Assembly (NCBI RefSeq): GCF_018812025.1 | Contig: NC_063066.1 | Location: 11,083,382 to 11,147,381 of the forward strand | DNA: 64,000 nt | Origin: Megalobrama amblycephala | Lineage: Eukaryota; Chordata; Actinopteri; Cypriniformes; Xenocyprididae | Direction of reading: 5' to 3' | Part shown: piece by piece, positions 17,703 to 30,575 of the stretch | Numbering within the stretch: position 1 is the stretch's first letter | How the letters are laid out: the number at the start of each line of letters is the position of its first letter | Notes under the pieces: generated by a model | The model's input: the letters and a program-made list of their open reading frames with translations, nothing else | Told to the model about the DNA's origin: nothing | The model's database searches: none | Program-made: the position numbers and the translations under genes

Positions 17703-19347
17703 TTTTTCTACTTTGCAGAAATTGCCTCATACATTTCATTTATTTTTACAATTATTAAACAACCTTTAAATGTTGCTACAGAACTTTTTTCACTCACTTT
17801 TTGTGCTAAAACAGTGAATGATAATGAATGAGTAAACAACTTAGCAACTACATAGCAACATCCTAGTAACCACCCAAGACACCTTATCATCAGTGTGGCA
17901 ACTTTTTCACAGGGAGGCAACCCTCCCATTATCTTTAAGGAATGTAAAAATCTAGCTGTGGGTGTTTTTAAGTGATGCAAAGTCTTTAGGAGAGTCTTAT
18001 GTAGGCTATATCACAAAGACCTCTAGTTTCTCAGGCAAGTCAACAAGTCCTTTTTCACTTTTAAACTGCTAAATCAACGCCAGAGTAGATCAGATCATTG
18101 CTCACACCCAGTGACAAGGCCTGACTGAACTCTGTAGACGGTTGTCTGGCTGAGATACAAGAGACAACAATACAGTGACAAAGCACTCTGACCTCTGACC
18201 TTTCCAAAGACACACACATGGAGCCCTTACCGTCACACCGAAAACACAAATCTGGTTGTAAATACATTCGCCAACACATACAGTACATGCAGGAATACAA
18301 AAACAAATCTGCAACAGCTACAGTTCTTCCACAATAAATAACATACATTGGAGGGCATTACGAGAAGGCCTCTCATTCCCTCTCGAATATAGCTTGTAAG
18401 ATGAGGCAAAAGTGCTCCCAAAGTCAATATCAGGGGAGGCCCTTCCAACACAAACCACCCAGCTGTTTTCAAATATGGATATCCTGTGGTGCAACAGATG
18501 TTTGCGCTGTTTCAGGATGTTTTATTTGCCCCACCGATCTGATGCACCACCTTGCGTGATTGAAAATTGACTCAGAGGAGATATGTACTGTGATGTCTCA
18601 AATCTAAATCATCAATCTGTCAATTTTTGTTCATAACGTAAGAATTCATAACAGTAGACAGATTGTTACTGGAATGTGAAGTACATCATGAACATCGCTG
18701 TGACTCATAAAGGTGAAGGAGTGAACCATCTTATCTCGATCTAACTGAATTGATACTAACATCAGGGTGCCTGGATGGAGTGACGACGCAACAATCCTCT
18801 CCGAACCACATTCAGCAATGAAAATCTCCCTCAGAATTCCAGACATACTCGGATCATCAGCGTTCAAAGCTCCACGGGGGAAGCGAGCGAGTTCGTGCAC
18901 ACATATACTGATGATGTCACACTAGAATTCCCACAATGAGAGATAACAAACACAAAACCTCATTTGTTTGGACACCTTGGAATATTGATGTTTGCATGAG
19001 ACGCCTCTGGTCTGATGGGACACCGTGGTTGGAAGTACATATTTGGGTGCATGCCATGAATTACAGAGCCTGTTAACAACAGTTACAGTGCTTGTCAAAT
19101 GTTACTGTCACACATAGACATCTGTTAACACATACTAAACTGTTTCTCTCATATTCAGTCAAAAGAAAACAATTCATAAGAAACAAAAACAAATCATAAG
19201 ATTCAGAAGAGTGTGGCAGGGGCTATACTGATGAAAAGCATTATGGGTTATAGTTTTTTTTCCAATAAGACCACAAAATGACATAATATTAAATCAAATT
19301 CTGAGGCAGTATTTTGCTCATCACTATGTACATTCATTTTCCAACTT
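17703..19347. other. Unique-looking intergenic DNA, no gene seen
   Basis: Little repeat structure recognised. ORFs at 18061-18472 and 18646-18900 overlap on the same strand without splice or family support. A reasonable place to test for conserved non-coding DNA. Confidence 0.35.
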
Positions 19348-19510
19348 CTTATCCAGGTTGGTTTGTTATTTTCCCCCTGTCATATGTCATTCTGTCTTAA
19401 ATGTCTTTCCAAACCTGTATGACTTTCTTTATTCTGTGGAACACAAAAGAAGATATTTTGCAGAATGTGCAAGTTTCTGTTTTCCATTCAATTACAATAA
19501 ATGGGAAGTG
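19348..19510. mobile_element. Single arm of GGATAGTTCACC MITE family
   Basis: CCCCTGTCATATGTCATTCTG, CAAACCTGTATGACTTTCTT and GTGGAACACAAAAGAAGATA are diagnostic of the family. Terminal repeat lost. Confidence 0.6.
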
Positions 19511-19624
19511 AAGCTTCAGAGCTTCAAAAAGGATACAAAAGTAACTTGCGCACTATATTCCAACTTTTCTGAAGTTTTGTGTGACAAATAGACAGGCGAA
19601 GGGGCGGGGTTTAAGTGGACTTAG

Positions 19625-19996
19625 AGCATAAAGCCCTGGGTATACTTAATTTTTTTATGCATACGCACAGTCGAACACACAGCCTTGCAAAGTATACTTC
19701 ACTTGACTTGCACGGATACACAGGCATTCCACGAATGCGCAGTTTTCAGCATTGTCACTGTAGCTTGCATGCGTTCCGGGCTGTACGCAGGTTTTCTTCG
19801 ACTACCTTGTGAATTGACGCCCCCAGGGCATGGTTGCCACCTTGTGGATAAACTAATTATTGCAAAAAAAAAATAAAATGTGCATGTGCAACTTGCACGT
19901 ACAAAGTATGCGTACTCTTCTGATGACGAAATTCGTGTCACGCACACTGCACGCTGATCCTCGTGTACGCGTAAAAAGTATACTTTGGGCTTAAGT
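19625..19996. mobile_element. MITE with GCCCTGGGTATACTT inverted ends
   Basis: Left AAAGCCCTGGGTATACTTAA and right AAAAGTATACTTTGGGCTTAA are imperfect inverted repeats about 370 bp apart. The internal sequence has several ACGCGCA-type words. No coding capacity. Confidence 0.75.
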
Positions 19997-20087
19997 CACC
20001 AGAAAGAAGTTTGTTGATTCACAGGAAGATCGAGTTAAGACATTTTAACAAAAAAAAAAAAAAAAAAATTATGAGGTCAAAACAAAT

Positions 20088-21661
20088 TTAAAGCTGCTGT
20101 CTGTAAGTTTTGCCTCTTTGTCGCCATCTCTGTTTGCAACCTGCAATTGCAGTGATATGCGGAATTATTATCTTTACGTGCGTTGTGCAACGGCACGGCT
20201 CCTCGATGCGGATGAATCTAATGTTTGCTGTCAGTCATCACACCGGTGTGGATGCTGGTGTGGAATTTTCACCGGAAAATGTCATCTGAACAAGTAACTT
20301 TTGTTCTGACCAACTGAGGGGAAAAGCATTAGCCTACAATAAATCGTGTTACCAATGGTGATTAAATCTAACAATCGCTTAGCTCACATCACATCAAACC
20401 GTGCAAATTATTATTGTTGTTATATTTTATTCTCAAATTGTTGATGTTAACAATATCAGCATTCCATGACTGTGTATTTAGTGTGTATTAGCGTTATCTG
20501 TAGATTTCAATTTCTGTAGCCACTCCGCAATCCAAAGTCTTTTGCTTTTGACTACGGGTGAATCTCCAGTTGTCATTGATGATTGTCATTTGGATCTTTC
20601 TGGATTACAATCCGCCATCAAAATGATAAGTTAAATTATTTCAGCTGCTGTGAGAAAAGGCTATAAATGATCCGTTTCCAGCAGTATCCTATATGCATAG
20701 TCTAGCTGGGACTCCTTCCTTTCTGTTTACAGACGTGACGTAATGACGCAAAGACGAACTGCTGCATGCTCGAAATCCACCAGTATAATTTTATTATAAA
20801 ACATTATTACAAGCTTACTGTTGTGAATCAGTTAAAGGTGCCCTCGAATGAAAAATTGAATGTATCTTGGCATAGTTAAATAACAAGAGTTCAGTACATG
20901 GAAATGACATACCGACTGTTACGTAACAGTCGGGGTGTACGCCCCAATATTTGCATATGCCAGCCCATGTTCCCAACATTATGAAAGGCATTAGACAAGG
21001 GCAGCCAGTAAGGTCTGGATCTGCACAGGTGAATCAACAGACTAGGTAAGCAAGCAAGAACAATAGCGAAAAATGGCAGATAGAGCAATAATAACTGACA
21101 TGATCCATGATATCATGATATTTTTAGTGATATTTGTAAATTGTCTTTCTAAATGTTTCGTTAGCATGTTGCTAATGTACTGTTAAATGTGGTTAAAGTT
21201 ACCATCGTTTCTTACTGTATTCACGGAGACAAGAGCCGTCGCTATTTTCATTTTTAAACACTTGCAGTCTGTATAATTCATAAACACAACTTTAACGAAC
21301 ACTTTGTAAAGATCCATTTGAGGGTTATATTAGCTGTGTAAACTTTGTTTATGCACTGTTCAAGGCAAACACGAGCTCCGTGGCCGTGGAGCACGAGAAT
21401 TAAAGGGCCAGTAGCCCTGAATCGGCTCATTTATAATGATGCCCCAAAATAGGCAGTTAAAAAAATGAATTAAAAAAAATCTATGGGGTATTTTGAGCTG
21501 AAACTTCACAGACACATTCAGGGGACACCTTAGACTTATATTACATCTTTTAAAAAAAGTTCTAGGGCACGTTTAAGGAGAACACTGGCTGGTTATGTAC
21601 TTGCTCAAAAATTGATTTTGGATCATTTTTAACCAAAAAAAGTTACGGACTGCAGCTTTAA
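20088..21661. mobile_element. TTAA-flanked element 'AGCTGCTGTCTGTAAG' (copy B), interrupted
   Basis: TTAA-AGCTGCTGTCTGTAAG at left and TTACGGACTGCAGCT-TTAA at right. Parallel to copy A at 14.26 kb. Interrupted at 20832 by the nested element described next. Confidence 0.82.
20832..21576. mobile_element. TTAA-flanked 'AGGTGCCCT' element, copy 1 (internally deleted)
   Basis: TTAA-AGGTGCCCTCGAATG at left and TCTAGGGCACGT-TTAA at right. Homologous to 25550-26524 and 36062-37018 but missing about 0.2 kb. Carries the 22-bp palindrome at 20912-20933. Confidence 0.88.
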
Positions 21662-22039
21662 GAACAAAATTAAGAGATATACATGAATGAATCGTTCACC
21701 ATAACATACATAAGAAAATAGACAGGGTGAATTTTCATTTTATGCCAACTTGAGAACCTGATCAGTTCGAATCACTCAGACTGGTTTTATAAACCAGATC
21801 AAATGATTAATTGAACAAAAAAAAATATTTGTGAATGTGTCAGTCATCATTATTACTTTCATTAACCACAAAATAGGAAGTCCTGGCCTAAACCCAGTCC
21901 AGAACTTTACATGTCAGACTGCTCAAACAAACAAGATTCACATAGTTTACTCTCTGGGAAATCAACCAGATGACTTACTTCTCTCTTTACATTACGCAGA
22001 GACAGGAGGAAGCAAGTTAACATAAAAAGCTGCACACAT

Positions 22040-22210
22040 AGTTGAAAATTCTGTCATCATTTACTCACCCTCATATTGTTCCAAACCTGTATGACTTTAG
22101 TTTTTCTGCAAAACGCAAAGAAAATATTTTAAGAATGTTGGTAACCAATTGACATGAGGGTAAGGAAATGATGACAGAACTTTCATTTTTGGGTGAACTA
22201 TCTCTTTAAC
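22040..22210. mobile_element. Short GGATAGTTCACC-family remnant
   Basis: AATTCTGTCATCATTTACTC at left and TCATTTTTGGGTGAACTATC at right are the inverted subterminal words of the family. The left terminus is eroded. Confidence 0.7.
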
Positions 22211-22280
22211 TACCCATATCTGAAACTACATCCACAATATGGAACAAAATAACAAATCCTGCCCCTTATCACTGCACCTT

Positions 22281-22288
22281 AAACCACA

Positions 22289-22320
<32 letters not shown>

Positions 22321-22322
22321 AT
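22281..22322. repeat. (CA)n microsatellite
   Basis: About 40 bp of CA repeats with a CCCACA start. Polymorphic-marker type sequence. Confidence 0.95.
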
Positions 22323-23309
22323 GAGAGACTGCAGAGAGGTAGCAGGTGAACATGTGGAACAGCTTAGCCTATAATTCTCTCTGAGATCTGACTCATATTC
22401 TGTCTTAAAGCCTGAGCACATTTGTGTGGAAAAAGGGAAATTACATGTCACTCCTGCTGCTTTATGACAGATGAGAACATGCTTTAGGTTATCATAAAAT
22501 GAAGCAGCGCGCACACACAAAGCTGATATCCAACTGAAGACAAAACTGCATTCTCTTGCTCACAATCTCTTGTTTTGAAAGCTTTCAGCATTCCGCTAAA
22601 TGTATTTTCTAGCTTTGAAAACTCAAAAATTAACTGTTCTGTTTTGTTCATAGACCAGCTATGTCAAAATGCAATTATTGAATGTCATATACAGAAACAT
22701 TAACGCCAGACCCCCTTGGCTGGTTCACACTGAAGCACATTCATGGATAAATAGCTTCAAGAAAAATAATCTTGCACACTTCAGAGCCTTCCAAACACTC
22801 ACTGAGGACACTAAGTAAAATAAACAGATAGAGGCCAAACATGAGAGCCCATCTTTAATGCTGCAGTGCTTTGTAGGGGGAGCTGCTGTGGTTAATGACC
22901 CCTGCCTCAGTGATGGGGTTTGGCTGCTGCTCGAAGGAAGCAGGGGGGAGTTGGCCATTAGGCCGGGGCCTCCCTCAGGTCACAGTGCTTCTTGTATCTA
23001 CACACAGCGGCAGAGTTATGGACCCTGAAACTCCCACTCACCTGTTTAAGCATTAACTACCTTTGAAGGCAAGATTTTGGCTCGGTGGGGAGCAGGAAGC
23101 TTTTATGTTAACACTCCCCTTCGCTCCTCTTTATAAACCCCTTTGCCTGGGGTCCTCAGTGCTAGGTCTCTGTTTGTGTGCGTTTTGTACTGTGTAAGCA
23201 TGAGAGGTACACATAAGGCCATATATCATGGAAAATAGGATGTGTACTGTCTTTGTTTTCTTGTAGCAAAAGTGTTTCATATACTATGTAAACCTATTCT
23301 CTATTCTCA
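22323..23309. other. Unique intergenic island with candidate promoter
   Basis: GC-richer than its surroundings at 22840-23170 (several GGGG/CCCC runs). Contains the TATA/donor candidate at 23042-23137. No repeat ends recognised. Confidence 0.35.
23042..23137 (-). promoter_or_regulatory. Candidate TATA promoter and non-coding exon
   Basis: Minus strand: TTTATAAA at 23137-23130 in a GC-richer island, then about 60 nt ending in a consensus donor CAG|GTGAGT at 23042. No repeat was recognised around it. The orientation suits afap1l1. The only ATG in it (23053) would open a short out-of-frame uORF if spliced to 4330. Confidence 0.2.
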
Positions 23310-23960
23310 TTATATATAGTAGCAATCAAAATGATTCAACCCCCTTAACCTGCAAGATATTTTGCTGCTGAGAACACAATTTTATGAGAACAATTCAAAG
23401 GCATCAGTGAACTATTAAACAAAGTTTATTAATACACATTTGAGTGATTCCGAGAATGTAAAGTTCATGACTCCCAAAAGTCAAATTTTGTGCAGAATCT
23501 TTTATTCCAAGCTTCTGTCACCTCTCTACTGCAATCTTGGCCCATTCCTTGCTTGAAAAAGCTTCCAGATCACTGCTAGGCTTTGGTTTCCATATTACCA
23601 CTGCTTTCTACAAATTCCACCAAATATTTCCAATGAGATTTCAATCTGAAGACTGTACAGGCCACTCAAGAACATTCTACGATTGATCCCTGAACCAACC
23701 TTTAGTAGATTTGGATGTATACTGCAGGAAAGTTCAATGATCATCAAGCTTCAATCTCTGCACCGAAGGCATCACCATCTTTGCCAAAATGGCTTGATAC
23801 TTCATGAAAGAATTCATGATCTCCTTCATACAGTCAAGATTTCTACTTCCTGCAACAGCAAAGAACCCCCATAACAAGACTGGACCATCTCCATGTTTGA
23901 CCATGTTCTTCTGCTCATAAGCTTTGCATTTTTTTGCACCAGATGTGCACCAAGTTTAAC
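23310..23960 (-). pseudogene. Old Tc1-like transposase remnant (C-terminal half)
   Basis: Minus strand, read with stops and frameshifts, resembles Tc1 transposase: MVKHGDGPVLLWGFFAV, then VLEWPVQSSD, NLIGNIWWNL and EEWAKI-like KEWAKIAVERW. Catalytic context SPD has decayed to SSD. No clear terminal repeats remain. Much older than the 8.1 and 41.9 kb copies. Confidence 0.65.
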
Positions 23961-25238
23961 AAAATTCGACACAACTGTGCTCTCTGATTCTGCACTGCAG
24001 GAGTGAATGCAGTAGAGACTGATATCAAATCACTCACCACTATCTACTATCTGGTTTGAGAGTAAGTGGGGCTGGAAACAGGAGCAGATGAGGTGTCTGT
24101 AGGGTCATGATGGAAAAGGGGAGTCAAGATAATAATCCCGAAGCCTCAGCATCTGTTTCCACAAAGGCTCTTTTACACTGTCGCCAACAAAGTAGCAGCA
24201 ACTCTTGAGGTTTGAAATCTGGTCACAATTGTGGTCAGAGTGTCTAATCTCTTTTTATTATGGTCTGTGCCTCTGTTTAATATCAGCCAGAGAAAAAGAG
24301 CAGAGGGAAATCCCCCAACGGCCCATCTGAGGTCATCTGAGCCATGGAGACCTGGCATAAACAGTGAGTTGAAGAAGCGAGTAAATGGGTTAGGCAGGTG
24401 GTGGAACTCACACCAGTACAGTAAAGCACACTGTCCCTAGAGCCGCGGGGTGAGCTGCAGGGGTCAGGAGTGGATAGGATGTGGAAATGAGAGCCGCTGA
24501 CTTTAATACAGCCTGGTCGCGAAGGTCAGCGCTCCAGAAAAAGCCCGGACACCAAACCCCCACCATATGGCACGAAGAGGGTGAGTCAGCCCATCTCCAA
24601 TACAAAGAATGCCTTCAGTCCTGCCAGCCTAATTCATATTGCTTATCGCCCAAAAGCCCCCATGATTTCACTCCGCAGCTATGCCTTATTTCAGGCCTCA
24701 TTTTTTTCCACGGTAAAAAGATGTAGTGTTTCGCTGACACTATTAAGACTGTGCAGGCCTCTGCGCTATTGTGGCCACTGAAAGACTGGCTGCTTTGTCC
24801 AGGAATCTTCATGGAGGAGATATTAATTGGAGTCTGTGTGTGTGTGTCTGGGTATGCACAAAATATCAGAGAAAAAGGGAAGACTTCCAAGAGTTAGGGC
24901 AAAACTCTGACCTCTCACCTCTTGCTATCTGTCAACAGGCAGACACAGAGCTGAGAAGCTTGGGTGGAGCGCTGACACCATTTCTCTGCTCCAAAACCTA
25001 GTGAGCACTTTAATATGCTGTTTTTTATATATATGTATTAAATGCACGGCCCTGTTCTGACTCGAAGACTGTTTCAAAAGCTAGGGTAGGTTGGGGTACG
25101 ATTTTTTTTCTCTTGACCATAGATGACACAAAATCTCATCTCAGTACTTTTGATCAATGGCTATGCTATTTTTTTATTTTGTCATTTCATTTGAATATCA
25201 GCATTTGTGAGATTTATTCAGTTGAAACAGTTTTGGGG
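23961..25238. other. Unique intergenic island, no gene seen
   Basis: Low repeat content, GC-mixed. Contains an AP-1-like GTGAGTCAG at about 24580 and a short (GT)n at 24835. Several overlapping ORFs without splice support. Candidate for cis-regulatory DNA. Confidence 0.35.
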
Positions 25239-27400
25239 TTAAAGGGATAGTTCACCCAAAAATGAAAATTCTGTCATCATTTACTCACCCTCATGTTGTT
25301 CCAAACCCGTAAGACTTTTGTCTAACACATGAAGATATTTTTTAATAAAATCTGAGTGATTTCTGTACCTCCGTTGACAGCTACACGACTACCATTTTCA
25401 CGCTTCAAAAAGTTCATAAAGAGATTGTAAAACTAATCCATGTGAATTGAGTGGTTTATTCCAAATTTTCTGAAGAGACTCGATCGCTTTATATGATGAA
25501 CAGATTTAATTTAGGCTTTTATTTACATTTAAGCATTGATCATTGAATATTAAAGGTGCCATCAAACGTTTTTTTATAAGATGTAATATAAGTCTAAGGT
25601 GTCCCCTGAATGCGTCTGTGAAGTTCAGCTCAAAATACCCTATAGATTTTTTTTAATTAATTTTTTTAACTGCCTATTTTGGGGCATCATTAAATATGAG
25701 CGATTCATGCTGCGGCCCCTTTAAATCTGGCGCTCCCCCGTCCACAGAGCTCGCGCTTACCTTTAACAGCATAAACAAAGTTCACACAGCTAATATAACC
25801 CTCAAAATGGATCTTTACAAAGTGTTCGTCATGCATGCTGCATGCATACATCGGATTATGTGAGTATTGTATTTATTTGGATGTTTACATTTGATTCTGA
25901 ATGAGTTTGAGGCTGTGATCCGTGGCTATGGGCTAATGCTACACTGTTGGAGAGATTTATAAAGAATGAAGTTGTGTTTATGCATTATACAGACTGCAAG
26001 TGTTTAATAATGAAAATAACGACGGCTCTTGTCTCCGTGAATACAGTAAGAAACGATGGTAACTTTAACCACATTTAACAGTACATTAGCAACATGCTAA
26101 CGAAACATTTAGAAAGACAGTTTACAAATATCACTAAAAATATCATGTAATCATGGATCATGTCAGTTATTATTGCTCCATCTGCCATTTTTAGCTATTG
26201 TTCTTGCTTGCTTACCTAGTCTGATGATTCAGCTGTGCACAGATCCAGACGTTAATACTGGCTGCCCTTGTGTAAAGCCTCGATCATGGGCTGGCATATG
26301 CAAATATTGGGGGCGTACATATTAATGATCCCGACTGTTACGTAACAGTTGGTGTTATGTTGAGATTCGCCTGTTCTTCGGAGGTCTTTTAAACAAATGA
26401 GATTTATATAAGAAGGAGGAAACAATGGAGTTTGAGACTCACTGTATGTCATTTCCATGTACTGAACTCTTGTTATTCAACTATGCCAAGATAAATTCAA
26501 TTTTTAATTCTAGGGCACCTTTAAAATGTGAATATTAAAAGGCCCTTGATTCTGATTTGTTGAGCCACGTTAGAAGCCATTGTAAAATTCCTGAAAACTT
26601 ACAGCTGACCGCAAGTATTGCTGTGCCACTGAGTGTGTATGTTGTTTCGTCTTTCCTAGAAACCCCTCTTAGCAACATTGTTCTCTATTGATTTTGTTCA
26701 TTGAGGCATTCAGATTTAGCATTTTCCTATAGGTCTATCCTATGTTCATAATAAGAATGCCATGCTGACACTGACAGCGTTAGTCAAAGCATTTGTCATT
26801 TGCGCCTTGTTCCGTGTTCACAACAAGTTTCAATATAAAAGTCTTTGCGACTCGCTCATAAAGACAATCTTTGCTGCCATCTAGTGGCGTAACGATGTAA
26901 CTTCTTGCTGTTCAAGCTTATGGACTATTTTCTCCAGCGGAAGGAAGGCTTTTAATGATTTTACTTCATGAAAGTTGCATTGATACATATTTTTTGTCTT
27001 TAATATTTGGATTGTGTGGTAACTGTTTTATAAAAGCAATAAGCCCCGTGAAGCCGTGGTTTACAGTGAATTTATAACAGGTAAGAGGGTTTAACAAGCC
27101 CCTTAGGGGTTATAAATTCACTGTAAATCACGGCTTCTTGGAGATTATTGCTTTAATTAAATCTGTTCATCATATAAAGTGACTGTCTCTCTTCAGAAAA
27201 TATGGAATAAAACTACTCAATTCATATGGATTAGCTTTATGATCTCTTTATGAACTTTTTGAAGCATCAAAGTGGTAGTTGTGTACCTGTCAATGGAGGG
27301 ACAGAAAGCTCTCAGATTTTGTTAAAAATATGTGTTCCAAAGATGAATGAAATTCAGTGTAAATGATGACAGAATTTTCATTTTTGGGTGAACATTTTAA
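25239..27400. mobile_element. Large GGATAGTTCACC-family element with long inverted arms
   Basis: TTAA-AGGGATAGTTCACCC at left; right arm ends TTTTTGGGTGAACA-TTTTAA. Arms of about 250-300 bp (e.g. ATGATGAACAGATTTAAT against its inverse at 27158). The interior contains a second hairpin at 27045-27140 and a nested element at 25550-26524. Confidence 0.8.
25550..26524. mobile_element. TTAA-flanked 'AGGTGCCCT' element, copy 2 (inverted, nested)
   Basis: TTAA-AGGTGCCATCAAACG at left; AATTCTAGGGCACCT-TTAA at right. Reverse orientation to copies 1 and 3. Palindrome at 26331-26352 has one mismatch. No coding capacity seen. Confidence 0.88.
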
Positions 27401-27719
27401 CTGATCCAGTTTTGTGTCTCTGGAAAATAGTGATCTGTGACATTGTATTATGTTGAACATCAAAGTTTTTTGTGTCTATTTGTTAATGAGGGATTTTTGG
27501 AGATTTTATTTTTGAAGTAAATCATTCAATTTGTATTATTTTATTATTTAACCATCATGTGCATGCTAACCTTTTTCTACATATGTTACAATTTAAAAGT
27601 AAATCCACATTGTTGTTAAGGGGGGCATCTTCCCCCATCCTACCCTATATGACAGTAATCTAAATTTAAAAATGATAAACAGGCACAAGTAGACTAATAC
27701 ATTAATAAAATCTGTAATT

Positions 27720-27865
27720 TACAGTACTGTTCTAATGTTTGGGGTCAGTGAGATCTTTTGTTTGAAGAAATTATTACCTTTATTCAACAAGGACACATTA
27801 CATTGATCAAAAGTGACAGTGAATAAATCTTGTGGAATTTATATTCATCATCATTAAAAAATGTA
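27720..27865. mobile_element. 'TTCAAAAGTTTGG' family fragment
   Basis: CTAATGTTTGGGGTCAGTGA, followed by TTTATTCAACAAGGACACAT and AAAAGTGACAGT, matches one end of that MITE. Truncated on the right. Confidence 0.6.
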
Positions 27866-28319
27866 TGTGCATGTACTTTCCATAAGGGGTGCTATTGGTG
27901 TAGATTGTGTAGACCTATGTAGACCGTTCATAAGTAACTTATGAAAAGGCAATCGCAGTGTAGGCAGTAGACAGGAAGGCAGCTCATTTAGTTTTGGAAC
28001 AGCCAAAATTCATTAGTACCAATGCGAATTCCAAAGTAAGCAAAAAGCAAATCCATAAAAAAGCGATAAATTTACTGTAACACAGTCAGCAAGATTTAGC
28101 TTCAGATCCACAAGCTACAAATCAGGTTTTGTAGGTTGCTACTGTGTTACTCTGCTTTGATTAACAGTCATTCTCTCTGAACCAGGTAGATAAATCAAGC
28201 TAGTCACGCCAACACCATCTGCACCTGTATGAAGATGTGCACGGTTAACAAATACAGTCTGGGCAGATAACTTAAAGTGCAATGCCAGCTTTCACAGTAT
28301 ACGGAGTATTCAGTAAGTG
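27866..28319. other. Intergenic DNA, nothing recognised
   Basis: No supported gene or repeat boundary seen. Confidence 0.3.
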
Positions 28320-28445
28320 ATCATTAAGCAGAAGATTTTATCCAAACACTCATGACACAGACATTCCACCTTGAACAACCACAATTGTGTGCCTAGGAGG
28401 GTTCAAACCCACAACATTTATAACCACTACGCCACACAACGCATA
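28320..28445 (-). mobile_element. tRNA-derived SINE fragment
   Basis: Reverse strand shows an A-box-like TGGCGTAGTGG and a B-box-like GGTTTGAACCC about 30 bp apart. The other flank, GCAGAAGATTTTATCCAAA, resembles the common fish SINE body GCAGACGCTTTTATCCAAA. Confidence 0.6.
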
Positions 28446-29389
28446 CTTAAATCTCACTTCACGCTGTACTGTACATCTCTTCATTGCCAGATGAGACCAT
28501 TGCATGTGGTTTGCAGAAAGTTTCCTAGCAATGTCAAATGGTCACTGTGGCAACCTCAGAACTTCACAAGTTCACCATGGAAATCAATCAGTGAGCGCAA
28601 CCTGCACTATGATTCACTGGAGACTTGTTAAAGACCTTAAATGCTGACACAGAACTTGTTAAACGCTTCCATTATCATGCATGGGAGTCTGGTGGGTGTG
28701 CATAGTCTAGTCCATTTCAGCTGGTTGAGTTGTCATTGGCAAAAAAGCAGATGATGCTCATAGAGATTGAATGGGTGGTCCAAGATGTAAAACGCTCAAA
28801 GATATTTCTAAGCCAAGTCAACTCTGTAATCACAAAAGCATGCATGCTGTGCATTTCCCCTCTCAGAGCTTAAGTTGACGTCTGACAGACAGTCACATTA
28901 TTGCACTAAATCCTGCTTACTCATATCCATGTATTTATACAAAAGTGGAATTCCCGTAAGCCTGAGGGAACAAGTTGCTTTGTACCGACTTGCAACCGTG
29001 ACATACAACAATCAGGGCCCGACCAGGCTTGCAGATTCTGCATGAACTAGAAAACACTGTTGCTATTCATTTTGCTGATCTCAAGAACTCGGTAGTGCAA
29101 ATTCATGTTTCATTAAAAGATTTACAAGACAAATGATCTTTGTTCTTGACACTCCTAAGCTCTTCCACATGCTCGCAGTCTGAAGGAAACAATAATCATG
29201 ATTCAGTGGAGCTTCTTACATGAAGAGACAATCCCACATACTCAACGAGTCAATGGGGAGAGGTAGAGTCCCCTTCACGCCTACCTGATTCTCTGGCTTG
29301 AAACATCTTATTCTCTGTTCACACACAGTCTGCTCTCACAACCATCCAAAGTTTCATGATTCACATTATAGCAAATGACTTAAAGGATT
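28446..29389. other. Intergenic DNA, no gene seen
   Basis: Apparently unique sequence, no supported ORF or repeat boundary. Confidence 0.3.
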
Positions 29390-30191
29390 AGTTCACGTCA
29401 GAATTAAAATTTCCTGAATTTACTCACCTCCATGTCATTCAAGATGTTTATGTCTTTCTTTCTTCAGTCAAAAAGAAATTAAAGTTTTTGAGGAAAACAT
29501 TCCAGGATTTTTCTCCATATAGTGGACTTCAACAGCTACCAACGGGTTGAAGGTCCAAATTGGAGTTTAAATGCAGCTTCAATGGGTTCTACACAATCCC
29601 AGCCAAGGAATTAAGGGTCTTATCTAGTGAAATGATTGGTCATTTTCTAAAAAAATAAAAAATCGTCTTGCACTAGCTCTGCGAAGCATCACACAATATG
29701 TAATTGGATTGGAAAGGTCATAGGTGGAAGTACTGAGCAACTGTTTGCAAAGAGTACATGCAAAGACTAAGTCAAACGGCTTTAACAACAACAACAAAAA
29801 AGGTAAAAGAATGATGTCGGACGATTTTGAAGTTGGAGGAGAAATTGAGATGGAGTTTTTCGCCCTACCACGGTACTTCCACCTACGTCACGCGTGACCT
29901 TTGTAACGTGATTACGTAATGCGTGGTGCATCACAGAGCTAGTGCAAGATGAGCATTTGTGGTTAAAATGTATATACATTTTATTAAATTTTTTTTTTAG
30001 AAAATTACAGATTGTTTCACTAGATAAGACCCTTATTCCTTGGCTTGGATCGTGTAGAGCCCTTTGAAGCCGCACTGAAACTGCAATTTGGACCTTCAAC
30101 AAACAAAAAATCCTGGAATGTTTTCCTCAAAAACCTTAATTTGGTTTAAATTATCAGGAAATTTTAATTCTGAAGTAAACTAATCCTTTAA
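29390..30191. mobile_element. TTAA-flanked hairpin MITE 'AGGATTAGTTCACG'
   Basis: TTAA-AGGATTAGTTCACG at left and AAGTAAACTAATCCT-TTAA at right, with long inverted arms (TTCCAGGATTTTTCTCC against TCCTGGAATGTTTTCC; AAGGGTCTTATCTAGTGAAA against TTTCACTAGATAAGACCCTT). Older relative of the 54.7-kb hairpin. Confidence 0.82.
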
Positions 30192-30294
30192 CAAGTTAAA
30201 ATGCCCCCAATCTATTAAGTGAACTAAACGGACCACGTCAATAAAATGTGAAAACGTCACAGAAACCAAACTCAAAACTTTAACAATGAAAGTG

Positions 30295-30575
30295 CCCTAA
30301 AAGGGATAGTTCACCCTCAAGTCATTCCAAACCTGTATAACTTTCTTTCTTCTGCTGATCAGAAAAGAAGATATTTTGAAGAATGTTTTGACTGTTTTTG
30401 TTCATACATTGAAAGTCAGACCAAAACAATATTGGACCCACATTGTATAGACAAAAACAATCTTCTTTTGTGTTCCACAGAAGAAAGTAAGTCAATACAG
30501 GTTTGGATCGACATGAGGGTGAATAAATGAGGACAGAATTATCATTGTACTGGATAAACTATCCATTTAAAACCA
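30295..30575. mobile_element. GGATAGTTCACC-family palindrome, diverged
   Basis: AGGGATAGTTCACCCTCAAG at left and GATAAACTATCCATTTAAA at right, with CTTTCTTTCTTCTG / AGAAGAAAGTAAGT-type inverted arms. TTAA is lost on the left. Confidence 0.72.

Noticed and set aside
24550..24570. CCATATGG as an SRF CArG box upstream of an actin-regulator gene
   Set aside because: Only four A/T between CC and GG; a CArG box needs six.
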